A stretch of DNA of 64,000 nucleotides from Kushneria indalinina DSM 14324 (GCF_003385845.1 NZ_QRDJ01000008.1:186001-250000); one strand, 5' to 3'; shown: positions 19,012 through 27,821, counted from the stretch's first letter. Numbers and translations: made by a program. Notes: generated from the letters alone by a model not told the origin.

Positions 19012-19590
19012 TTATCCGATACTGAATTGTCCGGAGAGCGTGGCGCCCTCCACGCAGCGCAGACGTCCCGCCTTCAGTTTGCCTTCGAAGCGGGCGTTGG
19101 CATAAAAGGTAGCGCTTTGCGTGGTATGTACGGCGCCGCTCAGGCGTCCATCAACCACCAGATGGCAAACCTGTACGTTTGGGCCTGCCTCACCGCTGCC
19201 AAGAATGGCGAGGCCATGATCGCGCAGCGTAATCTCTCCCTCGACGCGTCCGGCCACGGTCAGTGGCTGGGCAGCTTCAACATGGCCGATAACATGAATG
19301 CTCGGCCCGATGAAACTGCCGGAATGCACGGTCTCATTGCCGGCAGGGCCATGCCGATTCTGTTGTGCAGCGTCAGTGCCGGCGTGTGAAGGAAGGCTCG
19401 GTGCCGGCTCGATCCTGTCTTCTGCCCTGTCGACGACGGGTGATGGCAACGGACGTGCCAAGGGTTCGGCAGTCGCTACGTCGATCCGATGATCCCTGAG
19501 CCGAGCCCTGCGCGCACGTCGCTGACCGTCGTACAGAATCAGCAGTATTGCTGCAATGCCCACTATCAGCAGCCATCCCAGTGTATTCAT
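19012..19590 (-). CDS. Membrane-anchored bactofilin-family protein
   Basis: Bactofilin-like protein of 192 residues. An N-terminal membrane helix (about 4-20, WLLIVGIAAILLILY) is followed by a basic patch, a Pro/Ala-rich low-complexity linker to about 90 and a right-handed beta-helix-like core (about 93-190) with the repeating V-x-G-x-I/L pattern (GHVEAAQPLTVAGRVEGEI, VCHLVVDGRLSGAV). Bactofilins polymerise into cytoskeletal scaffolds and often guide cell-wall enzymes. It is divergent from a second bactofilin 233 bases away. The anchored form could tether filaments of the soluble partner; this is inference. Confidence 0.82.
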   Translation of the reverse strand: MNTLGWLLIVGIAAILLILYDGQRRARRARLRDHRIDVATAEPLARPLPSPVVDRAEDRIEPAPSLPSHAGTDAAQQNRHGPAGNETVHSGSFIGPSIHVIGHVEAAQPLTVAGRVEGEITLRDHGLAILGSGEAGPNVQVCHLVVDGRLSGAVHTTQSATFYANARFEGKLKAGRLRCVEGATLSGQFSIG

Positions 19591-19823
19591 GACGTCATCC
19601 CGAAACTATGAAGGCCGCATTCGCGGATCGGTGCCTGCGGCCTGTGGCGAGTGTCTGCTGGACATGATCAGAGCCGATTCTATCGGCGGTCTGTCGACAT
19701 TCTTTATCCTTCGACGTGAAGGGTGGATGATGTGCTACCGATATTAGAGGATTATCACATTTTTCGATTACAGTACCAGAGGCCCCTGATGAGGGTAGCA
19801 GTGCATAGCCAGCGGAGATCGAT

Positions 19824-20420
19824 ATGTTTCAGAGGACGAAAGGCGTGGATGACACCGGCGAGCGTGATGTCGCCTCGAACACCGTGGCGCCTTCCCAGGC
19901 CGCTGAAGCGGGTGAACGCTCGACGCGCATCAGCAAGCGGGCACTGATCGGCTCGGAAACCCGAGTGACGGGTGATATGACAGGTGAAGAGGATCTGCAT
20001 ATCGAGGGGCATATCGTCGGCAGTGTCACGTTCAGACGCCATGCCGTCAGCGTCAGCAGCGATGGGTCGGTCGAGGGCGATGTGGTAGCTCAATCGCTGA
20101 CCATCGGCGGCACCATTCGCGGACGCCTGATCGCCTCACACAGTGTTCGGGTGTTGGCCGGTGCGCATGTCAGCGGGGAAATTCACTCTCCCGGACTGGT
20201 GATCGAGGAGGGCGCTGAATTTCAGGGCACGGTTGACATGAATCCCGACAGTACGTTGCTCGAGCAGTCGTTCGATACGGCACTGCTGGAGCCTGTGCAT
20301 CAGGCGCCGACCGATACCTGGCAGGCCGGCGCTCCGGATGACGATTATCCCGAAAGCACGGCGCTGGACGCGCTTGATGAAGAAGACGAGCGCGCCTCGC
20401 ACCGGGTTCGCGGCGAATAG
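19824..20420 (+). CDS. Bactofilin
   Basis: Soluble bactofilin of 198 residues. A polar N-terminal tail (1-38) precedes the beta-helical core (about 40-145: GSETRVTGDMTGEEDLHIEG, VVAQSLTIGGTIRGRLIAS, GAHVSGEIHSPGLVIEEGAEF). The C-terminal tail is strongly acidic (DDDYPESTALDALDEEDE). No membrane helix is seen, unlike its divergent neighbour. It probably forms membrane-associated filaments for cell shape or polar assembly, by family knowledge. No peptidase of the M23 type that often accompanies bactofilins is adjacent. Confidence 0.88.
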   Translation: MFQRTKGVDDTGERDVASNTVAPSQAAEAGERSTRISKRALIGSETRVTGDMTGEEDLHIEGHIVGSVTFRRHAVSVSSDGSVEGDVVAQSLTIGGTIRGRLIASHSVRVLAGAHVSGEIHSPGLVIEEGAEFQGTVDMNPDSTLLEQSFDTALLEPVHQAPTDTWQAGAPDDDYPESTALDALDEEDERASHRVRGE

Positions 20421-20473
20421 GTGGGAGCACCTGATGGCAGGTGGTCGAGGTGATACGTTGGCCTCATGAGGCA

Positions 20474-20497
20474 GGACCCGGCTCCTGAGCCGGGTCC
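20474..20497. terminator. Hairpin between convergent bactofilin and S9 peptidase genes
   Basis: GGACCCGGCTC (20474-20484) is fully complementary to GAGCCGGGTCC (20487-20497). There is no T-tract on either side, so it is a candidate bidirectional terminator or 3'-end stabiliser. Confidence 0.55.
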
Positions 20498-20509
20498 GGG
20501 GAGGGGGCG

Positions 20510-22531
20510 TTAGCTGCTCAGGGCGTCACTCAAGCCGTGAGCATATTCGGCGCCATGGGGCACGGTAATCGAGGAAGACTGCAGGGCATCGCCGATCGGC
20601 TCGAATCGGCCACCCAGTGCTTCGGCAAGAAAGGCCTCGGTCACGGCGTTAAAAGCAATGTTGTTGACCGGACGGGCGAAGCCGTGGCCCTCGTCGGGGA
20701 AAAGCACGTAGGTGACGGGAATCGACTTCTCGCGCATGGCGTCCACGATCTGGTCGCTTTCGGCCTGCTTGACGCGCGGGTCGTTGGCGCCCTGACCGAT
20801 CAGCAGCGGTCGCTGAATGCGATCGGTATGGGTCAGCGGCGAGCGCGCCTTCAGCCACTCGCGACCTTCCTCGGTATTGGGGTCGGCCATGCGGCGATAC
20901 ATCTGCTGGCGGCCGGCCTCCCAGTAGGGCGGGATGCTCTCCAGCAGCGTGGTCAGGTTCGACGGCCCGACAATATCCACACCGCAGGCAAACACCTCGG
21001 GCGTCATGGTAAGCCCCGCCAGCGTGGCATAGCCGCCGTAGGAGCCGCCCATGATGGCGACCCTTTTCGGGTCGGCAATGCCCTGATCGATGGCCCAGTC
21101 GACGGCATCGATCAGATCATCATGCATGCTCGTGCCCCATTCGCCATCGCCGGCGGCGGTAAAGGACTTGCCAAAACCGGTCGAGCCGCGATAGTTGACC
21201 GACAGCACCGCATAGCCGCGGTTGGCCAGCCACTTGTGATAACCGTTGCTGCCGTAGCTGTCGCGTGCCCAGGGGCCGCCATGGACCAGCAGCACCATCG
21301 GTAACGGATCACGGGGTGCTGTGAAACCATCGGCCTCGCTGCCGTGAGGCAGAGTCAGATAGGAAACCAGTGTCAGGCCGTCACGCGAGGTGAGCTCCAG
21401 CGGCGTCATGCCGGCCAGCGGTGCGCCTTCAAGTTCCGGACGACCAACAAACAGCGAGGTGAGAGTGCGCGTGTCGCGATCAAACAGCCAGGTCTCGGCA
21501 GGTGCCGTGACCGGATCGTTGACCACGATCCAGCGCCGGTCATCATCGGTGCGTGAGGTGACGTTGACATCGCCCTTGAGCTCGCCGTCGAGAAAGGCCA
21601 GCGCTGCGCCGATGTCCGGATCGATGGCAGTCCATTCGGTGCGCAGATAGTCCACCGCAAAGGCCTGAATCTCATGGTTGTCGCGGTCGGCCATGACGCC
21701 GGTGATGTCGGCCTTGGGTGACTCGGCAATCACGCGCGACTCGCCGCTGTCCCAGTCCTGGGCGGTCAGGGCGGCCGTATCGCGTCCGCGACTGTCGATC
21801 CAGTACATGGTGCGGCCGTCACGGGTAAAGCCGGCCGGCCCGGTGTTGGCGCTGTCTTCAAAGCTGATTGAGGCGAACGGCTCGGCTTCGACCGTCAGGT
21901 CGTTGACGCGAAAGAAATCCTCTCCGCCGTCGGCGCGGGGCTGCTCGGCCAGACGAATGTTGAGATCTTCATCGACCAGGAAACCGCCGTAGCCGTCGTT
22001 TTGCAGCACCAGCGACAGCTCGCCACTGTCGAGATTGAGCTGATAGACGTCGTGCCAGCGCGGGTCGCGGTCGTTGATGCCGACCATGATGCGGTCCTTG
22101 ATATGGCGGCTTACCCCCAGTACCTGAACGCGTACGCCTTCCTGCGGGGTGAGAGTGCGCTGCTCGCCGCTTTCCACGTTGACGCCGTACAGGCGAAAGT
22201 TTTCATCGCCGCCCTGGTCGTTGACGTAAAGAAGCTGCTGGCTGTCCGGCGACCAGAAATAGCTGCGGATCGGGCGAGTGTCTTCCCGGGTCAGGGCCCG
22301 GGCGCTGTCGGGGTGATCGACCGGGGCGACCCACAGATTCAACACGTCATTGACGGGGGCGATCCAGGAGAGCCACTGCCCGTCGGGGCTCAGGCGGCCC
22401 TGAATACGGCTGGGGTTGCCGAACAGGCGCTGACGCTCGATAAGAAGCGCCACATCGTCTGTCTGACCGGCGCCTGCCGAGGGGGTCTGGCTGGCCGGCA
22501 CGGCGGCCAGCGCGACATTGATCCAGCGCAT
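20510..22531 (-). CDS. S9-family (prolyl oligopeptidase-like) serine peptidase
   Basis: Large serine peptidase, about 673 residues from ATG 22531 (AAGGAG six bases upstream; an adjacent ATG at 22534 is the alternative). The N-terminal half is a WD/beta-propeller-like domain typical of acylaminoacyl-peptidase/S9C enzymes. The C-terminal alpha/beta-hydrolase has the nucleophile motif GGSYGGYA, the acid GANDPRV and the histidine DEGHGF, a complete catalytic triad. The oxyanion segment LLVHGGPWARDSYG is present. The N-terminus is weakly hydrophobic (WINVALAAVPASQTPSAGAG), a marginal export signal. Substrate peptides are unknown. Divergent from the YeeE gene. Confidence 0.88.
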   Translation of the reverse strand: MRWINVALAAVPASQTPSAGAGQTDDVALLIERQRLFGNPSRIQGRLSPDGQWLSWIAPVNDVLNLWVAPVDHPDSARALTREDTRPIRSYFWSPDSQQLLYVNDQGGDENFRLYGVNVESGEQRTLTPQEGVRVQVLGVSRHIKDRIMVGINDRDPRWHDVYQLNLDSGELSLVLQNDGYGGFLVDEDLNIRLAEQPRADGGEDFFRVNDLTVEAEPFASISFEDSANTGPAGFTRDGRTMYWIDSRGRDTAALTAQDWDSGESRVIAESPKADITGVMADRDNHEIQAFAVDYLRTEWTAIDPDIGAALAFLDGELKGDVNVTSRTDDDRRWIVVNDPVTAPAETWLFDRDTRTLTSLFVGRPELEGAPLAGMTPLELTSRDGLTLVSYLTLPHGSEADGFTAPRDPLPMVLLVHGGPWARDSYGSNGYHKWLANRGYAVLSVNYRGSTGFGKSFTAAGDGEWGTSMHDDLIDAVDWAIDQGIADPKRVAIMGGSYGGYATLAGLTMTPEVFACGVDIVGPSNLTTLLESIPPYWEAGRQQMYRRMADPNTEEGREWLKARSPLTHTDRIQRPLLIGQGANDPRVKQAESDQIVDAMREKSIPVTYVLFPDEGHGFARPVNNIAFNAVTEAFLAEALGGRFEPIGDALQSSSITVPHGAEYAHGLSDALSS

Positions 22532-22711
22532 CATGAACTCCTTGTACCAATAGCCGGGACCGCAGCGGTCTACGGTGTCATTTTGATTTCGACAGCATAA
22601 CGCACGTGTGTTTCCCGGGCATGATGAATCCATTAGCCAGCTTTTATTTCAGACGGGGCGCTTATGCCGATAGAATATGGAAAAAAGCGTTCTTATTTCT
22701 GGAGGAAAGGT

Positions 22712-23935
22712 ATGGCGCAGGTGACTGCAGCAGGTCAGCGCCAGCAGAAGGCCCTGCATCAATCCCCGATTGTCTGGGGGGCGGGCGCACTTTTGCTGGT
22801 CGCAATACTGATGGTGAGCAGCATCATCAGCGTGACGCAGGGCGCGTTGATGCTGGTAGGTGGTGCTCTGGGGATGGTGCTCTATCACGCCGCCTTCGGC
22901 TTCACGTCGGCCTGGCGGGTGTTCATTACCGAACGGCGAGGCCGTGGGCTGCGCGCGCAGATGGTGCTGTTGGCCGTAGCGGTGGTGCTTTTCTTCCCGG
23001 CGCTGTCGGCCGGCACGCTGTTTGATCAGCCGGTACGCGGCTTTGTCTCCCCCATAGGCGTGTCTGTCATGGTGGGGGCCTTCATGTTCGGCGTCGGCAT
23101 GCAGCTGGGGGGCGGCTGTGCTTCGGGCACGCTGTTTACCGCCGGTGGCGGTAACGCGCGCATGATGGTGACCCTGCTCTTTTTCATTGTCGGCTCGGTA
23201 CTGGCGACCATCAACTTTGACTGGTGGGCGTCGCTGCCGGCCTTTAGGCCGGTATCGCTGGTCGAGCTGGGGGCCGGTGGCGGGATCGCCACAAGCCTGG
23301 TGCTCTTCGCGATCATCGCCGCCGTAACCGTGCTGCTGGAGCGCCGTCGACATGGCGCACTGGAAGCAGCTGCCGTGCCGGCCGAGCGTCGTGGTACGGC
23401 GCGCTGGCTGCGAGGGCCCTGGCCTCTGCTGTTTGGCGCCGTGGCGCTGGCGCTGCTTAATTTCGCAACGCTGGCGCTGGCCGGTCGCCCCTGGGGGATT
23501 ACGTCGGCTTTTGCCCTTTGGGGCGCCAAGGTCGTCCAGGCCGTGGGGGTCGACCCGGGGCAGTGGAGCTACTGGCAGCAGCCCGGCAACGCGCAGGCGC
23601 TGGGTGAGAGCATCTGGCGTGACGTGACCAGCGTCATGAACATCGGCATTATTCTGGGCGCGATGCTGGCCGCGGCGCTGGCCGGCCGGTTTCGGCCCAG
23701 CCTCAGGATTCCGGCACGCTCGCTGGCTGCCTGTATCATCGGCGGGCTGCTGCTGGGCTATGGTGCACGTATCGCCTTTGGCTGCAACATTGGCGCCTAT
23801 TTCAGTGGCATCGCCTCCGGCAGCCTGCATGGCTGGGTCTGGATGGTCTTCGCCTTTGCCGGCAACCTGGTGGGCGTGAAGCTGCGTCCCTTCTTTTTCA
23901 ATCAGCCGGCGCGTCCGGCCGTCAGCGGCTGCTGA
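22712..23935 (+). CDS. YeeE/YedE-family (TsuA-like) sulfur-compound transporter
   Basis: Polytopic inner-membrane protein of 407 residues. ATG 22712 is preceded by GGAGG at 22701-22705; an upstream ATG at 22664 lacks such a site. About nine hydrophobic segments carry two characteristic Cys motifs, GGGCASGT (Cys 136) and FGCNIGAYFSG (Cys 358). In TsuA-type proteins such cysteines relay thiosulfate through the membrane; import of thiosulfate or a related sulfur compound is the family-based prediction. No TusA/TsuB sulfur carrier is adjacent, so substrate and partner are open. Confidence 0.85.
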   Translation: MAQVTAAGQRQQKALHQSPIVWGAGALLLVAILMVSSIISVTQGALMLVGGALGMVLYHAAFGFTSAWRVFITERRGRGLRAQMVLLAVAVVLFFPALSAGTLFDQPVRGFVSPIGVSVMVGAFMFGVGMQLGGGCASGTLFTAGGGNARMMVTLLFFIVGSVLATINFDWWASLPAFRPVSLVELGAGGGIATSLVLFAIIAAVTVLLERRRHGALEAAAVPAERRGTARWLRGPWPLLFGAVALALLNFATLALAGRPWGITSAFALWGAKVVQAVGVDPGQWSYWQQPGNAQALGESIWRDVTSVMNIGIILGAMLAAALAGRFRPSLRIPARSLAACIIGGLLLGYGARIAFGCNIGAYFSGIASGSLHGWVWMVFAFAGNLVGVKLRPFFFNQPARPAVSGC

Positions 23936-23960
23936 CCCTGGCATTGCCGGAAAGTGATGA

Positions 23961-23990
23961 CAGCGGAGATGCCCGAGGGCATCTCCGCTG
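23961..23990 (+). terminator. Long hairpin after the YeeE-family gene
   Basis: Perfect 14-base arms CAGCGGAGATGCCC (23961-23974) and GGGCATCTCCGCTG (23977-23990) separated by 2 bases. Only isolated T residues follow (CTCTGTC), so the usual U-tract is missing. Confidence 0.65.
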
Positions 23991-24106
23991 CTCTGTCGGC
24001 GATCGATTTGTTTATTCATGTGACTGCCATATGAATTTTTCATCCTTTTCTGATGACGAAGACGTTACAATGACTCGTTAACACGCTTACGAATTCTGGA
24101 AGCCCC

Positions 24107-24754
24107 ATGTCAGATCCCATCCTGTCGACGCCCGCTGAACGTCGGCAGACGCTCAACAGCATCTATCGCTACGTTGCCTATCTCTTCTTCATCGCCCTCA
24201 TCTGTCAGTGCATGTACTGGGACGCGCTGCCCAAAGCACTGGATGATCAGTTTACCGAAGCCTCCTTCGCCGAGATTTCCCAAAGCGTCATGTTGATCCT
24301 CAGCCTGGTGCTGCTGTGGAAAGTCCGCGCGATGGGCGTCTATCGCCACGGCACCGTGCTGATGTTCGCCTTTTTGCTGGCCTCACTGATTCGTGAGCAG
24401 GATTTTCTGTTCGATCGTGTGTTTGATGGGCTATGGCAGTGGCTGGTGACGCTGGTGCTGGTGCCGGCTCTGGTGTATCTGATACGCCATCGCCATCACG
24501 TCCTGGATGAATGCTGCCGCTATATACAGCAGATGTCCTTCGGGCTTTTCCTGAGCGGCATGCTGACGCTTTATGTCTTCTCGCGCCTGATGGGCCGGGG
24601 CATTTTCTGGGAGGCCATCATGAAGGCGCAGTACATCTACGAGATCAAGTCCACGGTAGAAGAGGGTATCGAGACGCTGGGCTATGCACTGATGCTGCTG
24701 GCCGTCGTTGAGCTGTGGCTCTGGGCGCGTCGGCAGATTGCATCCACTGCCTGA
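24107..24754 (+). CDS. Orphan multi-pass membrane protein
   Basis: I do not recognise this 215-residue protein. It shows about six hydrophobic segments (roughly 22-38, 56-72, 84-98, 108-126, 143-160, 190-208) joined by short charged loops. Polar residues near membrane edges include FDRVFDGLW, RHRHHVLDECCRY and a conserved-looking EIKSTVEEGIETLGYAL before the last helix. Upstream (24015-24035) is an imperfect inverted repeat, TTCATGTG/CATATGAA with a 5-base spacer, and a TACAAT at 24066-24071 without a good -35. It is a single-gene unit closed by a strong terminator shared with acnA. Confidence 0.8.
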   Translation: MSDPILSTPAERRQTLNSIYRYVAYLFFIALICQCMYWDALPKALDDQFTEASFAEISQSVMLILSLVLLWKVRAMGVYRHGTVLMFAFLLASLIREQDFLFDRVFDGLWQWLVTLVLVPALVYLIRHRHHVLDECCRYIQQMSFGLFLSGMLTLYVFSRLMGRGIFWEAIMKAQYIYEIKSTVEEGIETLGYALMLLAVVELWLWARRQIASTA

Positions 24755-24779
24755 TCATCCTTGTGACCCGATACCATGG

Positions 24780-24809
24780 AAAAGGCCCCATCCGAGGATG
24801 GGGCCTTTT
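24780..24809. terminator. Bidirectional intrinsic terminator (membrane protein/acnA)
   Basis: AAAAGGCCCCATC (24780-24792) and GATGGGGCCTTTT (24797-24809) form a perfect 13-bp stem with a CGAG loop. The A and T flanks give a U-tract in both directions, suiting its position between convergent genes. Confidence 0.93.
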
Positions 24810-24828
24810 GGTCTGACAGGGGCTGCTG

Positions 24829-27567
24829 TTACTTCGGCAGCATGCTGCGTAGCACGTAGTGGAGGATACCGCCGTGACGGTAGTACTCCAGTTCGTTGAC
24901 GGTATCGATACGGCAGAGCGCGTCGAGCTCTTTGGTATTGCCATCGGCAAAGGTAATGGAGACCTTCACGCTGGCACCCGGGGTCAGATCACTCAGGCCC
25001 GAGATGCTGATGCTCTCGTCACCGGTCATACCGAGTGAGTTGCGATCTTCACCTTCCGGGAACTGCAGCGGCAGAACGCCCATGCCGATCAGATTGGAGC
25101 GGTGGATACGCTCGTAGGATTCGGCGATAACGGCGCGAACGCCCAGCAGACGTGTACCCTTGGCGGCCCAGTCACGCGAGGAGCCGGTGCCGTACTCCTT
25201 GCCTGCGATGACGACCAGCGGCGTGCCTTCTTCGGCGTACTTCATGGCGGCGTCATAAATCGCCATCTGCTCGCCATTCGGGACGTAGCGGGTCATGCCG
25301 CCTTCGACGCCGTCGAGCATCTCGTTGCGGATACGCACGTTGGCGAAGGTGCCGCGCATCATCACTTCGTGGTTACCGCGACGCGAGCCGTAGGAGTTGA
25401 AGTCCTTGACCTCGACACCGTTGTCCTGCAGATAGCGACCTGCCGGGCTGTCGGGCTTGATGGCACCGGCCGGGGAGATGTGGTCGGTGGTCACCGAGTC
25501 TCCAAGCTTGGCCAGCACGCTGGCATTTTCCACGTCCTGAATCGGCGCCGGCTCGCGGCCCATGCCTTCAAAGAAGGGCGGATGCTGGATGTAGGTGGAG
25601 TCCTTCGACCACTCGTAGACTTCACCCGGGGTGATGTCGATGGACTGCCAGGCCTCGTCGCCGTCAAAGACCTCGGCGTACTCCTTGCGGTACATGTCGC
25701 TGCGGACACGCTCGACGGCTTCGGCAATCTCCTTCTGGGAAGGCCAGATGTCCTTGAGATAGACCGGGTTGCCATCGCGGTCGTTGCCCAGCGACTCCTT
25801 CGAGATGTCCAGGCGCACGTTGCCGGCCAGTGCATAGGCCACCACCAGGGGCGGTGACGCCAGCCAGTTGGTCTGGACCAGCGGATGAATGCGGCCTTCG
25901 AAGTTACGGTTGCCCGACAGCACCGAGGCGACCGTCAGGTTGTCGTCCTGAATGGCGGTGTCGATCTGCTCGGGCAGCGGACCGGAGTTGCCGATACAGG
26001 TGGTGCAGCCATAACCGACCAGGTTGAAACCCAGCTCGTTGAGCGGCTCCTGGAAACCGGCCGTGGCCAGATAGTCGGTGACGACCTTGGAGCCGGGGGC
26101 CAGCGAGGTCTTGACCCATGGCTTGCTGGTCAGACCCTTTTCGACGGCCTTTTTGGCCACCAGGCCTGCGGCCATCAAAACGCTCGGGTTGGAAGTGTTA
26201 GTGCAGGAGGTGATGGCGGCGATAACCACCGCGCCGTCCTGCAGCCGGAACTTGTGCCCGCGGTGCTCGATGTTGGGATCTTCGCTGAAACTATTGTCGA
26301 CAAACGGCGCCGTATTGCCACCTTCGCTCTGCCAGCGCCCTTCTTCCTTCGCCGGGGCATCCTTTTCCTGATCGGACAGCAGCTTCTCGAAGGTGGCGCT
26401 CATGTCGGTCAGGGCGACGCGGTCCTGCGGGCGCTTGGGGCCGGCCAGGCTCGCCTCGACTTCGTCCATGTCCAGCGACAGGGTGTCGGTGAAGATCGGC
26501 TCATGACCCGGCTCGCGCCACAGACCCTGCTGCTGGGCATAGGCCTGCACCAGTTCGATCTGCTCCTGGCTGCGTCCGGTCAGTTTCATGTAGTTCAGGG
26601 TTTCATCATCGATCGGGAAGAAACCACAGGTAGCACCGTACTCGGGCGCCATGTTGGCAATCGTCGCACGATCGGCCAGCGGCAGATCCTTGAGGCCGTC
26701 GCCGTAGAACTCGACAAACTTGCCGACGACGCCCTTCTTGCGCAGCATCTGGGTCACGGTCAGTACCAGGTCGGTCGCCGTGATGCCTTCCCTGAGCTTG
26801 CCTTCGAGCTTGAAGCCGATGACTTCGGGAATCAGCATGGACACCGGCTGGCCCAGCATGGCCGCTTCGGCCTCGATACCGCCAACGCCCCAGCCCAGTA
26901 CACCCAGACCGTTGATCATGGTGGTGTGGGAGTCGGTGCCGACCAGCGTATCGGGGAAGGCGAAGGTCTTGCCGTCTTCTTCCTTGGTCCAGACCGACTT
27001 GCCCAGGTACTCGAGATTGACCTGGTGGCAGATGCCGGTACCCGGCGGGACAACGCTGAAGTTGTCAAAGGCCTGCTGGCCCCAGCGCAGGAACTCGTAA
27101 CGCTCGAGGTTACGCTGCATCTCGATCTTGACGTTGTCTTCAAACGCCTGGGGATTGCCGTAATCGTCGACCATGACCGAGTGGTCGATGACCAGATCCA
27201 CCGGCGAGAGCGGGTTGATGCGGGAAGGCTTTTCACCCAGTTTGGCGACCGCGTCGCGCATGGCGGCAAGATCGACAACGCCGGGGACGCCGGTGAAATC
27301 CTGCATCAGAACGCGGGCCGGGCGATAGCCGATCTCACGCGTGGAGCGACCTTCCTTCTGCCAGTCGACCAGCGCCTGAATGTCGTCTTCAGTAGCGGTG
27401 ACGCCGTCCTGAAAGCGCAGCTGATTTTCGAGCAGCACCTTGAGGGTGAAGGGCAGACGCGTAAAATCACCGTACTGTTCGGCTGCCTTTTCAAGGCTAT
27501 AGTAGTGGTAGGTGTTGTCACCGACCGTCAGCGCGCTGAGCGTGCCTTTGGTGTTATCAGGGCTCAT
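24829..27567 (-). CDS. acnA: Aconitate hydratase A
   Basis: TCA- and glyoxylate-cycle enzyme interconverting citrate and isocitrate through a [4Fe-4S] cluster. The 912-residue protein has the IRP/AcnA architecture, with cluster cysteines in TSCTNTSNPS and GYGCTTCIGNSG and the swivelling C-terminal domain (GSSRDWAAKGTRLLGVRAVI). GGAGG lies five bases before ATG 27567. Slightly longer than E. coli AcnA (891). The upstream region contains three inverted repeats (27658-27695, 27729-27744, 27745-27754), suggesting layered control. It shares its terminator with the convergent membrane gene. Confidence 0.98.
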   Translation of the reverse strand: MSPDNTKGTLSALTVGDNTYHYYSLEKAAEQYGDFTRLPFTLKVLLENQLRFQDGVTATEDDIQALVDWQKEGRSTREIGYRPARVLMQDFTGVPGVVDLAAMRDAVAKLGEKPSRINPLSPVDLVIDHSVMVDDYGNPQAFEDNVKIEMQRNLERYEFLRWGQQAFDNFSVVPPGTGICHQVNLEYLGKSVWTKEEDGKTFAFPDTLVGTDSHTTMINGLGVLGWGVGGIEAEAAMLGQPVSMLIPEVIGFKLEGKLREGITATDLVLTVTQMLRKKGVVGKFVEFYGDGLKDLPLADRATIANMAPEYGATCGFFPIDDETLNYMKLTGRSQEQIELVQAYAQQQGLWREPGHEPIFTDTLSLDMDEVEASLAGPKRPQDRVALTDMSATFEKLLSDQEKDAPAKEEGRWQSEGGNTAPFVDNSFSEDPNIEHRGHKFRLQDGAVVIAAITSCTNTSNPSVLMAAGLVAKKAVEKGLTSKPWVKTSLAPGSKVVTDYLATAGFQEPLNELGFNLVGYGCTTCIGNSGPLPEQIDTAIQDDNLTVASVLSGNRNFEGRIHPLVQTNWLASPPLVVAYALAGNVRLDISKESLGNDRDGNPVYLKDIWPSQKEIAEAVERVRSDMYRKEYAEVFDGDEAWQSIDITPGEVYEWSKDSTYIQHPPFFEGMGREPAPIQDVENASVLAKLGDSVTTDHISPAGAIKPDSPAGRYLQDNGVEVKDFNSYGSRRGNHEVMMRGTFANVRIRNEMLDGVEGGMTRYVPNGEQMAIYDAAMKYAEEGTPLVVIAGKEYGTGSSRDWAAKGTRLLGVRAVIAESYERIHRSNLIGMGVLPLQFPEGEDRNSLGMTGDESISISGLSDLTPGASVKVSITFADGNTKELDALCRIDTVNELEYYRHGGILHYVLRSMLPK

Positions 27568-27657
27568 GAGGCCTCCTCATCATCGGATTCCGGACCCGCA
27601 CCATGCGACCTGGTAACCTCCGTCAGGAGAGGCGATAACGCATGGCCGGTACGCTGC

Positions 27658-27695
27658 ATCAGGGAACATTTTTCAACGTGCCATTGTTCCCTGAT
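27658..27695. repeat. 11-bp inverted repeat upstream of acnA
   Basis: ATCAGGGAACA (27658-27668) is perfectly complementary to TGTTCCCTGAT (27685-27695) across 16 bases. It could be an operator with spaced half-sites or, if transcribed, a leader hairpin of acnA. The right arm ends about 130 bases before the acnA start. Confidence 0.6.
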
Positions 27696-27728
27696 GAGTA
27701 TAGTAAGCATACCTTCAATATTACCTGG

Positions 27729-27754
27729 TGTCGGCTTGCCGACATTGTCGACAA
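27729..27754. promoter_or_regulatory. Two adjacent palindromes in the acnA/CPXCG intergenic region
   Basis: TGTCGGCTTGCCGACA (27729-27744, 7-bp arms and 2-base centre) directly abuts TTGTCGACAA (27745-27754, perfect 10-mer). The second resembles sites of GntR/FadR-type repressors (TGT-ACA core). The protein that binds is not identifiable from this window. Confidence 0.5.
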
Positions 27755-27821
27755 ACTTCGTGGCGCTAGCATAACAGTTTACCGCCTGTTTCGTTCAAGT
27801 ATTTCAAGGCGAAAGCCCCTC

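Noticed and set aside
22664-22711. Upstream ATG extending the YeeE-family protein by 16 residues
   Set aside because: The added residues are polar and not family-like, while the internal ATG 22712 has a good GGAGG.
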